Of a stretch of 64,000 bases of DNA, positions 1 through 8,535 are shown piece by piece. The translations under genes and the position numbers were made by a program. This DNA is from Pseudoalteromonas luteoviolacea H33-S. Lineage in GTDB: Bacteria; Pseudomonadota; Gammaproteobacteria; Enterobacterales; Alteromonadaceae. The notes beneath the pieces were generated by a model. It searched no databases. It saw nothing but the letters and a program-made list of their open reading frames with translations, and was not told where the DNA came from. Location of the stretch: NCBI RefSeq assembly GCF_001625695.1, contig NZ_AUXY01000051.1:1-64000 (forward strand), in the 5' to 3' direction. Each line of letters starts with the position of its first letter. Position 1 is the stretch's first letter.

Positions 1-28
1 GGCGTAAAGCGGCAGGACTCGAATATTG

Positions 29-54
29 AATAAAACGAAGGGACTCGTTTTATT
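29..54. terminator. Perfect 10-bp hairpin, possible terminator of an off-window gene
   Basis: AATAAAACGA (29-38) and TCGTTTTATT (45-54) are perfect inverted repeats around a 6-nt loop. The T-rich part lies inside the second arm, so this is only a weak candidate for an intrinsic terminator of a gene to the left. The remaining bases of 1-102 show no coding potential that I recognise. Confidence 0.35.
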
Positions 55-102
55 GCCTCTTGTCAGCTTCGAGCGCTAATTCTTTATATAAGGAATATAA
101 TT

Positions 103-402
103 ATGACTGATTTCATTCGTGAAGTGGTGGCAACGGTGCTTTTTGTTGTTGCGGTTGTGGCACTTTATATTCTTTTTTCGGCTGGTTTTAATCTTATTTT
201 CTGCTTATTAGTCCCAACTAGCTTTGTAAGCGCATATTTTATCTGGCCAAAGCGTGAAAACCGTGAAAAAGGCAGTACTGCGTTAGATATCCTTGAAGCG
301 ATAGTTCTGTTTCCAGTTGAATGCTTTATTTGGATCTCACGTTTGTTATATAGCTTGTTGGGTTTTCTTGTGATAGGCAAGGATAGTAGCGGTTTAGATT
401 AA
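103..402 (+). CDS. Small integral membrane protein, unknown function
   Basis: This 99-residue protein is strongly hydrophobic. One membrane segment covers about residues 9-30, a second about 31-48, and a third hydrophobic stretch about 64-92, separated by a basic loop (KRENREKG). The start ATG follows AGGAATATAATT, a usable ribosome binding site. I do not recognise a family. It precedes the large sensor kinase by 120 bp on the same strand, but nothing shows they work together. The alternative, an antisense reading of the same bases, lacks any ribosome binding site. Confidence 0.7.
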   Translation: MTDFIREVVATVLFVVAVVALYILFSAGFNLIFCLLVPTSFVSAYFIWPKRENREKGSTALDILEAIVLFPVECFIWISRLLYSLLGFLVIGKDSSGLD

Positions 403-521
403 ACTGCAATCATTCATATAACATCTCTGTCTGCTGATTTCTTTTCAACTTTCCATCCCTTATCTATACTCAATGACTGTGCGAGCTTTACCTTCGTTGA
501 ACTTTTCAAGCGGATATTGCA

Positions 522-3500
522 GTGAACGCCAGTGTGACCTTTCGGATTTTTGCTTATCTATTTATTGCACTTAGTGTGTACTTTTCATCTAATGTCATCG
601 CACATAAACATAATAACTCGCATATAGAGGCCCCCTCATTTTTTGATATTGGGGAGTTAATATTTCAACATGTCGGTGATAGTGAAACAATCCCTAAAGG
701 GGTGATCACCGCCATGGTGCAAGATAGTCGCGGATTTATATGGATAGGCACGCAGTTTGGGCTGATCCGATATGACGGATACCGATTTAAGCGTTTTGGA
801 CACAGCCCTGAAGACTCTTCATCTTTACCGGGTAATTTTGTCAGAGCTTTGTGGGCTGGTCGCAATGGTCAAGTATGGGTTGGCACCTTTTCTGACGGCG
901 TTTCGGTGTTTGAACCCGAAACAGATCAATTTCGCCACTTTAAACATCATCTTGCTAATAACAATAGCCTTTCAAATAACAATATTCGCGCATTAACAGG
1001 TGATAGCCAAGGCAATATTTTTGTCGCCACCAATGATGGCTTAAATTATATCAATAGCGACACCAATGAAGTTGTAAGGCTGGAAAATATTGCAGGCTGC
1101 GATATGCCTTTAAAGATAACTCGCATGCGCTCTGTACTTTTTGAACAACCTCGTACTTTATGGCTTGGCACCCAATTGGGACTTTGCAAGATCACTTTAC
1201 CGGACAGGTTTTCCCATATATCTACAGCCAATCAGAGGGTATTAAGAGGGCAAACTTATGAGGAGTTTAACGGCAAAAATGTATTTCGGCTCTTTTTAGC
1301 TAAAGATAACGCTGTGTGGGTAGGGACAACGGATGATGGTGCTGCGAGACTGGGTGGCGAGAAGGACGTTATTCAGTGGGTAAAACATCAGCCCAATGAT
1401 CCTGCATCACTCAGTCATCATTGGGTTAATGGAATTGTTCAGCCTGCAGCAGATGAGATCTGGTTGGGAACTTCTGGTGGCGGCATCACTGTGGTGGATG
1501 CGGTATCCACGTCAGTGAAAAGACACATTCGCCATGAGCCCTTAAATGAATACAGTATTCCACTTGATACCATGGGCGCCATGTTAGTCGATGACTCTGG
1601 CGTAGTTTGGGTGGGGACATGGGGAGGCGGACTAAGCCGTTATAGCCCGCAAAATAAAGCGTTTAGAAAGTTTGTCCGTGGCCTTGATAGACAACATACA
1701 CTGACACATGAAGATGTGAGAGGGTTTGTAGAACTGAGTAATGGTCAAATTTGGGTTGGCACAGCGCAGTCGGGCATCGATATTATTTCACCAGAGTTTG
1801 GCGTGGTTGGCGGCTTTAGACCTGAGCCTGACAACCCTAAAGCACTGTCGGAAGGCTATGTCCGTGTGATGCGCCAAACACGTGACGGCAGCGTATGGGC
1901 TGGTACCACAAATAAGGGGTTGCATCGCTACGATTTTTCACAGCAGCGCTTTTATCGTTACACCACTGCCGAGGGTCTGCCAAGTATACAAATCGTGACC
2001 TTGCAGGAGACGCCGGGCGATAAGCTTTGGGTTGGGACTGGAGAAGGGGTCGTATTGATAAATACGCAAACCAATCAAGTCGAAGATATTACTCATTTTT
2101 CTGGCAGCGAATTATTTACAGGAAAGTCGATTTTGAGCTTTGTGTATGATCACAATGACAGGCTTTGGGTTGGCACGCGCAATGGTCTGTTAGTGATATT
2201 TATTGGTGAGGAAAAGGTACTTGAGGTAAGTCCTGAAGCGGGCACAACCCAAAGTTTATCCGATAACTATATCAATAGCTTACTTTTGGATAGTCAAAAA
2301 AGGCTGGTGGTTGCCACACCGCATGGTTTAGACCGCTTGGTCAGTTTTAATGGTCGCTTTGCAAAATTTGAGTCGTTAAACACTTTGGTTGGTAGGCCTG
2401 TGGGTACTGCCGGTAATTTGCTCGAAGACGCGCAAGGGCGGATCTGGAATGGCTATGGCTGGTTAGATCCTGATCAAGGCACATGGCAAAATTTAGCGCG
2501 AGCAGATGATTGGGATGTAGGTACCATGTGGACAGGTTCTTACATTAAGCTTCGTGATGGCACCATGCTCTTTGGTGGCACAAAAGGGATATTATTATTG
2601 CGCCCATCGCTTTGGCAAAGCTGGCAATATCAACCTAAGCTAGTGATCAGTGAATTAGAGGTCAATAATCAAGCCGTTCCTATCCCTGAGAAACTGGTTT
2701 TGCCTGCTGATACAAAGAGCTTTTCAGTTGAATTCGCCGCTTTGGACTTCACGGCACCTGAGCATAATCAGTATGCATATAAACTGGAGGGGTTTGATGA
2801 AAAATGGATTTATACCGATGCATCTAAACGCCGTATTACTTATACCCGACTATCGCCGGGGAATTATCATTTGCACATAAAAGGCACTAACCGCAAAGGT
2901 AAATGGAGCGAGCATCAAATCGATTTATTTATTGTGCAGCAGCCTAAGTGGTTCGAAACGATTTGGATTAAACTGCTGTTATTTACTGTGCTTGCATTCG
3001 GGCTGTATGGCTTTTATCGCTGGCGAGTGAAAGAGCTCAAACAGCAGCAAGCTGAGCTAGATTCTTTGGTGCAATCTCGTACAGAAAATATATCTATGCT
3101 CGGCACAATCGGCCAGGAGATCACTTCGACTTTACATTTAGGCTCTGTGCTTGAACGGGTCTATAAGCATGTTAACGAGTTAATGAATGCAGATGTCTTT
3201 GTGGTGGGGATTTTAGATGCGCCAGGTCAGCGAATTTTATGTCAATTGGCGATAGAGCAGGGAGAAAAGCTGCCGCCTTTTGAATATGCATTGACCGATT
3301 TACGTCGTCCAGCGGTTTGGTGTATCAATAACCAGAGTGAATTGGTCGTCAACCGCGTGGAAGAATTAAAGCTGTATGTGGAGTATGTGGCAGCCCCTGT
3401 GAGCGGGGCTAATACAGAGTCTTTAATTTACTTGCCATTACTTATCGACAAACAAGTACTTGGCTGCATCACTGTACAGAGCTTTAAGCAGGCAGCATTT

Positions 3501-4403
3501 AATGACAATGATGTGCAAATGCTGCGCACCATTGCCAACTATACCGCAATTGCACTGGCTAATGCGGAATCAGTGGAAAAACTTGAGGCTACTTTCTCGC
3601 AGCTCAAAGAGGCGCATAGTAACCTTCAGCAAACACAAGAGCAATTGGTTCAACAGGAAAAAATGGCAGGTCTTGGGCGTTTAGTGTCGGGTGTTGCTCA
3701 CGAGATTAATACGCCACTGGGTATTAGTATTACAGCGAGCTCACATGCAATGAAAGAGCTGGGCGAATGCCGGGGGTTATTTGATAGCAGCAAGCTGACA
3801 AAAAACAAACTGCACTCATTTCTCGAGGTGATGAGCGAAAGCCTGTACTTACTTGAATCGAATTTATCTCGAGCAGCGCAGCTGGTTAAAAACTTTAAGC
3901 AAGTTGCTGTCGATCAATCGATAGAGGAGCGTGGGGAGGTCAATCTTGGTCAATATCTTGAAGATACCTTGATGAGCTTAAGGCCAAAATGGAAGCATAC
4001 TGAGATAGTTGTGGACACTCAGTTTGATGATGGGATTGTGTTGTTGACTTACCCTGGCGCAATTGCGCAAGTGCTGACAAACCTGATTGAAAACTCAGTC
4101 CGCCATGGTTTTGAAGAGGGCAAGCATGCAGGCAAAATAGAAATTAGCTTGCAACATACAGGCTCACATATTGAGTGGTGCTTTGTTGACAATGGGGTGG
4201 GTATGAGTAAAGAAACGTTGGCAAAGGTGTTTGACCCATTTTATACCACAAGGCGTAGTGCGGGTGGGACTGGGCTGGGTATGCATATCGTGTACAATAT
4301 TGTGACGCAAAAGCTACATGGCGAGATAACTTGTCAAAGTGAACATCATCAAGGATGTCAGTTTGTTATTAAACTGCCTATTAGCAATTCAAGAGTAGAT
4401 TAA
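522..4403 (+). CDS. Beta-propeller sensor histidine kinase with Y_Y_Y and GAF domains
   Basis: A membrane sensor kinase of 1293 residues, expected to autophosphorylate on His and pass phosphate to an unlinked response regulator. It starts at GTG with an N-terminal signal sequence (about 1-27). A periplasmic series of two-component propeller repeats, seen as recurrent W(I/V)GT motifs, runs to about residue 620. A Y_Y_Y Ig-like domain follows near 700-790, a membrane helix near 812-832, and a GAF-like domain at about 855-1020. The kinase core has the H box with His1060 (VAHEINTP), an N box near 1190 and the G box GGTGLGMH near 1250. Unlike many propeller sensors of Bacteroidetes it has no receiver or AraC output domain, and no response regulator gene is adjacent. 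The ligand is unknown; propeller sensors often detect glycans. Confidence 0.88.
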   Translation: MNASVTFRIFAYLFIALSVYFSSNVIAHKHNNSHIEAPSFFDIGELIFQHVGDSETIPKGVITAMVQDSRGFIWIGTQFGLIRYDGYRFKRFGHSPEDSSSLPGNFVRALWAGRNGQVWVGTFSDGVSVFEPETDQFRHFKHHLANNNSLSNNNIRALTGDSQGNIFVATNDGLNYINSDTNEVVRLENIAGCDMPLKITRMRSVLFEQPRTLWLGTQLGLCKITLPDRFSHISTANQRVLRGQTYEEFNGKNVFRLFLAKDNAVWVGTTDDGAARLGGEKDVIQWVKHQPNDPASLSHHWVNGIVQPAADEIWLGTSGGGITVVDAVSTSVKRHIRHEPLNEYSIPLDTMGAMLVDDSGVVWVGTWGGGLSRYSPQNKAFRKFVRGLDRQHTLTHEDVRGFVELSNGQIWVGTAQSGIDIISPEFGVVGGFRPEPDNPKALSEGYVRVMRQTRDGSVWAGTTNKGLHRYDFSQQRFYRYTTAEGLPSIQIVTLQETPGDKLWVGTGEGVVLINTQTNQVEDITHFSGSELFTGKSILSFVYDHNDRLWVGTRNGLLVIFIGEEKVLEVSPEAGTTQSLSDNYINSLLLDSQKRLVVATPHGLDRLVSFNGRFAKFESLNTLVGRPVGTAGNLLEDAQGRIWNGYGWLDPDQGTWQNLARADDWDVGTMWTGSYIKLRDGTMLFGGTKGILLLRPSLWQSWQYQPKLVISELEVNNQAVPIPEKLVLPADTKSFSVEFAALDFTAPEHNQYAYKLEGFDEKWIYTDASKRRITYTRLSPGNYHLHIKGTNRKGKWSEHQIDLFIVQQPKWFETIWIKLLLFTVLAFGLYGFYRWRVKELKQQQAELDSLVQSRTENISMLGTIGQEITSTLHLGSVLERVYKHVNELMNADVFVVGILDAPGQRILCQLAIEQGEKLPPFEYALTDLRRPAVWCINNQSELVVNRVEELKLYVEYVAAPVSGANTESLIYLPLLIDKQVLGCITVQSFKQAAFNDNDVQMLRTIANYTAIALANAESVEKLEATFSQLKEAHSNLQQTQEQLVQQEKMAGLGRLVSGVAHEINTPLGISITASSHAMKELGECRGLFDSSKLTKNKLHSFLEVMSESLYLLESNLSRAAQLVKNFKQVAVDQSIEERGEVNLGQYLEDTLMSLRPKWKHTEIVVDTQFDDGIVLLTYPGAIAQVLTNLIENSVRHGFEEGKHAGKIEISLQHTGSHIEWCFVDNGVGMSKETLAKVFDPFYTTRRSAGGTGLGMHIVYNIVTQKLHGEITCQSEHHQGCQFVIKLPISNSRVD

Positions 4404-4440
4404 ACAAACTGACCTCGCTTGTATTCAGTAAAGTTGTATT

Positions 4441-5106
4441 TTAACGGTAGTCTTCTTCATCAAAATACAAGTGTTTTAAGGTCCCGCAATTGACGAATTT
4501 ATACATTAGCTCGGAGCTTTTTGGCACGCGCTTTGACGTTTTGAATTTCTGCATACATGCATTGGTTAAATCAACAAAAATCAAGTGATTAAAACTCGGT
4601 GGCTGGGTTAACTTATGGATGTAGATCCGCTCAGAACTGTTGATCTCAATACTGTCATACTCTTGCCATTGAGAAGCTGCGGGTAAATCTTTTAATTTGC
4701 GTGCATACAGTTTTTTGCTAAAAACAATGGTGCGATCACTGTACACTTTAAAGCCGTCGCGTTTGTAGTGGCCTTCATACACATCGGCGACAATATTGAC
4801 TTCTTCACCCCGCTCTAGACGCTGCAAGTTGAAAGGCTTTGTCTTAATGGTGATGAGATCTGAATCTCTGACAAGATTTAGAAAGGCGACATCAGGATTA
4901 TCAATCTGATATACAATTTGAATATCACTGGGTAATTTGTATGACGCAAAGTTGGTGGCGTAAATTTTTGAGCCGCGATTCATCAGTACCATACCATGCT
5001 CGCCTTTATAAGCAGGGTTTAATGGCGGGAGTTCTTTTTTTTCTTCTTTAGCGAGCGCAATAAAGCTAAAAGCAAAGATGAGCGTGAACAGAAAAGTTTT
5101 TTTCAT
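4441..5106 (-). CDS. Secreted or periplasmic protein, unknown function
   Basis: A 221-residue protein with a clear Sec signal peptide (MKKTFLFTLIFAFSFIALA, cleavage near residue 19-20), so it is exported. The mature part is rich in Lys and Asp, contains two cysteines (in NACMQKF and VNCGTLK) that could form a disulfide, and ends with an acidic EEDYR tail. I recognise no domain. It lies convergent with the sensor kinase, 37 bp away. A TATACT-like -10 element lies about 30 bp upstream of its start, suggesting its own promoter. Confidence 0.7.
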   Translation of the reverse strand: MKKTFLFTLIFAFSFIALAKEEKKELPPLNPAYKGEHGMVLMNRGSKIYATNFASYKLPSDIQIVYQIDNPDVAFLNLVRDSDLITIKTKPFNLQRLERGEEVNIVADVYEGHYKRDGFKVYSDRTIVFSKKLYARKLKDLPAASQWQEYDSIEINSSERIYIHKLTQPPSFNHLIFVDLTNACMQKFKTSKRVPKSSELMYKFVNCGTLKHLYFDEEDYR

Positions 5107-5206
5107 GGTATTTCCTTTGTGCTTCAGACTTGGGCTGAGTATAGCAAGTGCTCAGTGAAGCGCTACATCAGCCGTTTTGACTATCTTGGACTAGTTCATT
5201 ATCAAG

Positions 5207-6244
5207 TTAGGCTGCCACGTCTTCGATACGGTTGTGATGCAGGTTGTACTGACAAACTCTGTCTCGGCCACGCTGTTTGGCCGCATACAAAGCTTTGTCG
5301 GCGCAGTTCATCCATTTTGTTTGTGTCAGGTCATCAGCACTTGCACATAAGCCCAAACTGACGGTAATCGTTTTATTATCCAGTAGAGCAAGAGATTTGA
5401 TATTTGCCCTGAGTTTTTGTGCGACTTTTTGCGCTGTCTTGAGATCTGTATTTGGGAGTAATACGACGAACTCCTCTCCACCGACGCGAAACAGTAAATC
5501 CGTTTCCCTGATCTGTTCGCGAATATCAGACACTAAGTTAACAAGTACTTCATCTCCTTTTGCGTGACCATATACGTCGTTTATTTGCTTAAAGTGGTCC
5601 ACATCAATCATGATCAATGTCGAGTCATAGTGGTAATGCACCTTATTTGCTAACGCATCTTTCAAAAAAAGGTTGAGTTGCCTTCGGTTCAGCGCCCCTG
5701 TGAGGGCATCTTTGCTCGATTCTTCTTTTAATAACGTGTGCAGCGCATCAATATGTTTGAGTAACAAGTGAACTGAGCAAGCCGTGAGTAAATAGGCAAA
5801 GAAAAACCTCAGCGCATCTGCCATGTCATAATTTAAAAACACATAGGTGGTTGCGGTGAGTAGTAATGCACAATTAAAGAGAATGGATGTGGCCAACGGA
5901 AATGCGAAGCTGATGATAATACTCACAGGAAATACCCAAAAGATGGTACCAGCCCCCAAAGTAAAAAGCGATAATGCGATACATGATATGGCCAAAGTAG
6001 CAATTATATGCTCATGAATGGGCAAGGCGCGGCCTTTAATTAATGCGTTCGCATCAGCAATGAAAGCGCATACAAAAATCATAATGAGCGCACCGAGCGC
6101 ATACTCACCGATAATCAGGTTTTTGATTGCTAAGGGGGTAAACACCGCCAAAATGATTAAAGATAAAAGCGGAAATACTCTGCCTTTACCATCAAAATAG
6201 GTGTTTAAACGCAGCGAATACTGACTGTTACTTTTTACTGGCAC
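5207..6244 (-). CDS. Membrane-bound diguanylate cyclase (GGDEF)
   Basis: Makes cyclic di-GMP from two GTP. The first roughly 175 residues carry six hydrophobic segments, forming a membrane sensor module of no recognised type. The C-terminal GGDEF domain has the active-site signature GGEEF at residues 255-259, and an inhibitory I-site RETD placed five residues before it, so product feedback inhibition is expected. The metal-binding IDVDHFK and the KALYAAKQRGRD end motif are present, so the enzyme should be active. The start is GTG with GAGAG eight bases upstream. It is monocistronic as far as can be seen. Confidence 0.93.
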   Translation of the reverse strand: MPVKSNSQYSLRLNTYFDGKGRVFPLLSLIILAVFTPLAIKNLIIGEYALGALIMIFVCAFIADANALIKGRALPIHEHIIATLAISCIALSLFTLGAGTIFWVFPVSIIISFAFPLATSILFNCALLLTATTYVFLNYDMADALRFFFAYLLTACSVHLLLKHIDALHTLLKEESSKDALTGALNRRQLNLFLKDALANKVHYHYDSTLIMIDVDHFKQINDVYGHAKGDEVLVNLVSDIREQIRETDLLFRVGGEEFVVLLPNTDLKTAQKVAQKLRANIKSLALLDNKTITVSLGLCASADDLTQTKWMNCADKALYAAKQRGRDRVCQYNLHHNRIEDVAA

Positions 6245-6425
6245 GCGACATACTCTCTACCATAAATTATGCACTGTCACCCTTATAAATATATATAATT
6301 TATTCTTACTTTAAAGGTTTTTTGTGTTAATTATTTGATAACTCTTTGTGTCGTTAATACAGTGGGATTATCAGGAGTAAACTTGTGTATAAATGATTTG
6401 GGCTGTTTATGTACTTTTAGCTTAC

Positions 6426-6459
6426 CCGCTGTGGCTTGGTTGCTGCCAATATACAGCGG
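6426..6459. repeat. Inverted repeat in the ogt / GGDEF intergenic region
   Basis: CCGCTGT (6426-6432) and ACAGCGG (6453-6459) pair perfectly, with an inner GGC/GCC pairing inside the 20-nt loop. It lies downstream of ogt on the minus strand and upstream of the cyclase gene. No T-run follows on either strand, so a plain intrinsic terminator is unlikely. Its role is unknown. Confidence 0.4.
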
Positions 6460-6508
6460 ATTGTTCAGTATATAAGTTCGAAGAGTCGATGACTTGTTGT
6501 CAGAGCAC

Positions 6509-7039
6509 CTATTGTAAAAACTCAGTTTTGGCTTGGCGTTGAGAAGCTAGCTCTGCAATAGCTTGATCATTTGGCTTTTGATCGATTAAGCCTTCATGGG
6601 CTAACAGCCATTGCTTACGTAGCACGCCACCTGCATAGCCCGTCATTTTACCATTGGCGCCTATTACTCTATGGCAAGGCACGATCAAGGTAATCGGGTT
6701 TCGTCCATTGGCACCGCCAACTGCGCGTACAGCTTTGGGGTTATTAAGCTGCTGTGCTAATTCTAAGTAAGATAAACTCTGGCCAAATGGGATGGTCGTT
6801 AAAGCCTGCCAGACTTGTTTTTGAAAAGGCGTGCCTTGCCAGTCAAGGTCGAGATCAAATTGCGTCAGCTTCTGGTCAAAATATGCAGATAATTGCTGTT
6901 TGCACTCTTGCAATAATGTGCTGGGATGCACATCAGACGTTTGCTCCCCGCAAAATATCAGTTGGCGCACGCCGATATCAGATGCCTTTATTTCAATCAG
7001 CCCCAGTGGGCTTTGAAAATAGTCTGTGTACAAACTCAT
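6509..7039 (-). CDS. ogt: Methylated-DNA--protein-cysteine methyltransferase
   Basis: Suicide repair protein that transfers the methyl group from O6-methylguanine (and O4-methylthymine) in DNA to its own cysteine. The active-site motif PCHRVIG is present, with acceptor Cys at residue 122, and the helix-turn-helix DNA-binding region precedes it. I place the start at 7039, giving 176 residues, because the ATG overlaps the TGA of the Ada-AlkA gene (TTATGAG); the open frame continues 13 codons further upstream inside that gene. The overlap implies translational coupling in an alkylation-damage operon. The C-terminus has a 30-residue polar tail beyond the core domain. Confidence 0.93.
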   Translation of the reverse strand: MSLYTDYFQSPLGLIEIKASDIGVRQLIFCGEQTSDVHPSTLLQECKQQLSAYFDQKLTQFDLDLDWQGTPFQKQVWQALTTIPFGQSLSYLELAQQLNNPKAVRAVGGANGRNPITLIVPCHRVIGANGKMTGYAGGVLRKQWLLAHEGLIDQKPNDQAIAELASQRQAKTEFLQ

Positions 7040-8397
7040 AATTGACTCCATAGTTGAAAAGTGAGGTAGCTGCGCCAAGGTGAAAGTTTCTTATCATCAA
7101 AAGCTTGTTGTAATTTTAGGGCTTTGATTACACCAAGGTCGGAAGCCAAAAAAATATCTGGGTCGCTTTGTCCACGCATTTTGGCATAAGCGACTGTCCA
7201 AGGGCCAATTCCCTTAATCGGTAACCAGTCATCAGCATTGTCGGTCACGTTGTTTTGTGAAAAATACTCAGCAAAGCGGATCAGCGTTTGCCTGCGTGCG
7301 GTGGGCATTTTTAAAAAAGCTAAGTCACTGGTCGCCATTGCTTTTGGGTTTGGGAAAAAGGCCTGTTCTTCGTGTTTTTCTCCAAGCTCGTGTACCAGCT
7401 GAGTGACCAAATTTTTCGCTGCTTGCACTGAGACTTGTTGTCCAAGTATGGCCCGTACGCCTGCTTCAAATAAGCTCCAGATCCCGGGTAACCGTAGCCC
7501 AGTGACCAATGTAAACTCATTGGGTAGTGCATTTTTCAAATCCCCTTCAATTTGGCCCAAGTCGGCGTCCAAATCTAAAATACGACGGATATTGTTTACC
7601 ACAGGTTTAAGGTATTTGATTTCGTCTATTTCAATGTCTACTTCAAAACAATGCTTTTGATCACAGTGCTTGGCAGTGAATTGCCCTCTGCAACCTTGCC
7701 AAAAAAAGGTGCGGCCATAGCTGGCGTCCGTTACCCATTCAAGTCCGTCGATTTGGCGCTTGGATAAAAATTGCTGCATTTTTTGCCAGTTGAAGGGGGG
7801 GCGATAATAAAGCGTCAATGTAATGTTTGAATTGCTTTGGTCTTGCTGTTTGCGCATTTGCGTGGGGGTCAGCTGTAACTGGTTTTTAAAGCAGTCATTG
7901 AAGCGACGGATACTATCGAAGCCGCTTGCCAAGGCAATTTCTGTGATAGGGAGCTGAGTTTGATGCAGTAATTTCTTGGCGAACAGGCATTGCTGATACA
8001 ACGCATAAGCTTTTGGCGACACCCCAAGGTGCTGATTAAATAGCTTACGAACATATCGGTCACTGACGCCAAGCCGGCTGGCAAGTTGAGGTAAGGAGCC
8101 CTGTTGTAGTGCTCCTTGATCTATTAAGTGAAGTGCTCTGTCTAATGTTGTGCCAACCCCTTTCCATGGTGCAGAGCCAGGTGCACTGTCTGGCCTGCAG
8201 CGTAAACATGGACGAAACCCCGCCTGTGCTGCGGACATTGCAGTACTAAAATAAGTCACATTTTCTTCTTTTGGAGGATGCACAGGGCAAGTGGTACGGC
8301 AATAGATACCTGTGGTTTTTACTGCAATAAAAAACTTACCGTCAAAGCGTGGGTCTCTTGAATGGCGTGCTTTTTTACAGATTTCTACATCTAACAT
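7036..8397 (-). CDS. Ada-type regulator fused to AlkA 3-methyladenine DNA glycosylase
   Basis: A 453-residue fusion that both senses and repairs alkylation damage. Residues 5-80 form the Ada metal-binding domain, with Cys33, Cys37, Cys64 and Cys67 in exactly the spacing of E. coli Ada Cys38/42/69/72; the first of these is the expected methylphosphotriester acceptor. An AraC-type helix-turn-helix region follows (about 85-165). The AlkA N-terminal fold and HhH-GPD glycosylase come next, with GIGPWTVAYAKMRG and the catalytic Asp in FLASDLGV. Ogt, which supplies the O6-methylguanine activity that Ada has in E. coli, overlaps the end of this gene. ATG 8397 has GGAAGGA eight bases upstream; an in-frame TTG lies one codon earlier. 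Methylation-dependent autoactivation is inferred from the family. Confidence 0.92.
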   Translation of the reverse strand: MLDVEICKKARHSRDPRFDGKFFIAVKTTGIYCRTTCPVHPPKEENVTYFSTAMSAAQAGFRPCLRCRPDSAPGSAPWKGVGTTLDRALHLIDQGALQQGSLPQLASRLGVSDRYVRKLFNQHLGVSPKAYALYQQCLFAKKLLHQTQLPITEIALASGFDSIRRFNDCFKNQLQLTPTQMRKQQDQSNSNITLTLYYRPPFNWQKMQQFLSKRQIDGLEWVTDASYGRTFFWQGCRGQFTAKHCDQKHCFEVDIEIDEIKYLKPVVNNIRRILDLDADLGQIEGDLKNALPNEFTLVTGLRLPGIWSLFEAGVRAILGQQVSVQAAKNLVTQLVHELGEKHEEQAFFPNPKAMATSDLAFLKMPTARRQTLIRFAEYFSQNNVTDNADDWLPIKGIGPWTVAYAKMRGQSDPDIFLASDLGVIKALKLQQAFDDKKLSPWRSYLTFQLWSQL

Positions 8398-8488
8398 CAA
8401 ATCAGTCCTTCCTCGTCAATGAGGTAAGTATATGCGAATTACACTCTACTACTGGCCAGTTTCGGAACTCACTGTTGGTGTTGAATGG

Positions 8489-8524
8489 AAAAAAGTCACA
8501 CAATGGCATACGCCATTATGTGAC
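8489..8524 (-). terminator. Intrinsic terminator of the nadM-nadV operon
   Basis: On the minus strand GTCACATAATGGC (8524-8512) pairs with GCCATTGTGTGAC (8507-8495), with a single mismatch around a 4-nt loop, and is followed by six T residues. It sits 11 bp after the nadV stop codon. Confidence 0.88.
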
Positions 8525-8535
8525 TAAACATTGTA

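Noticed and set aside
8401..8488. Ada box upstream of the Ada-AlkA gene
   Set aside because: An AATTCGCA stretch exists, but its spacing does not match the AAT-N6-GCAA site known from E. coli.
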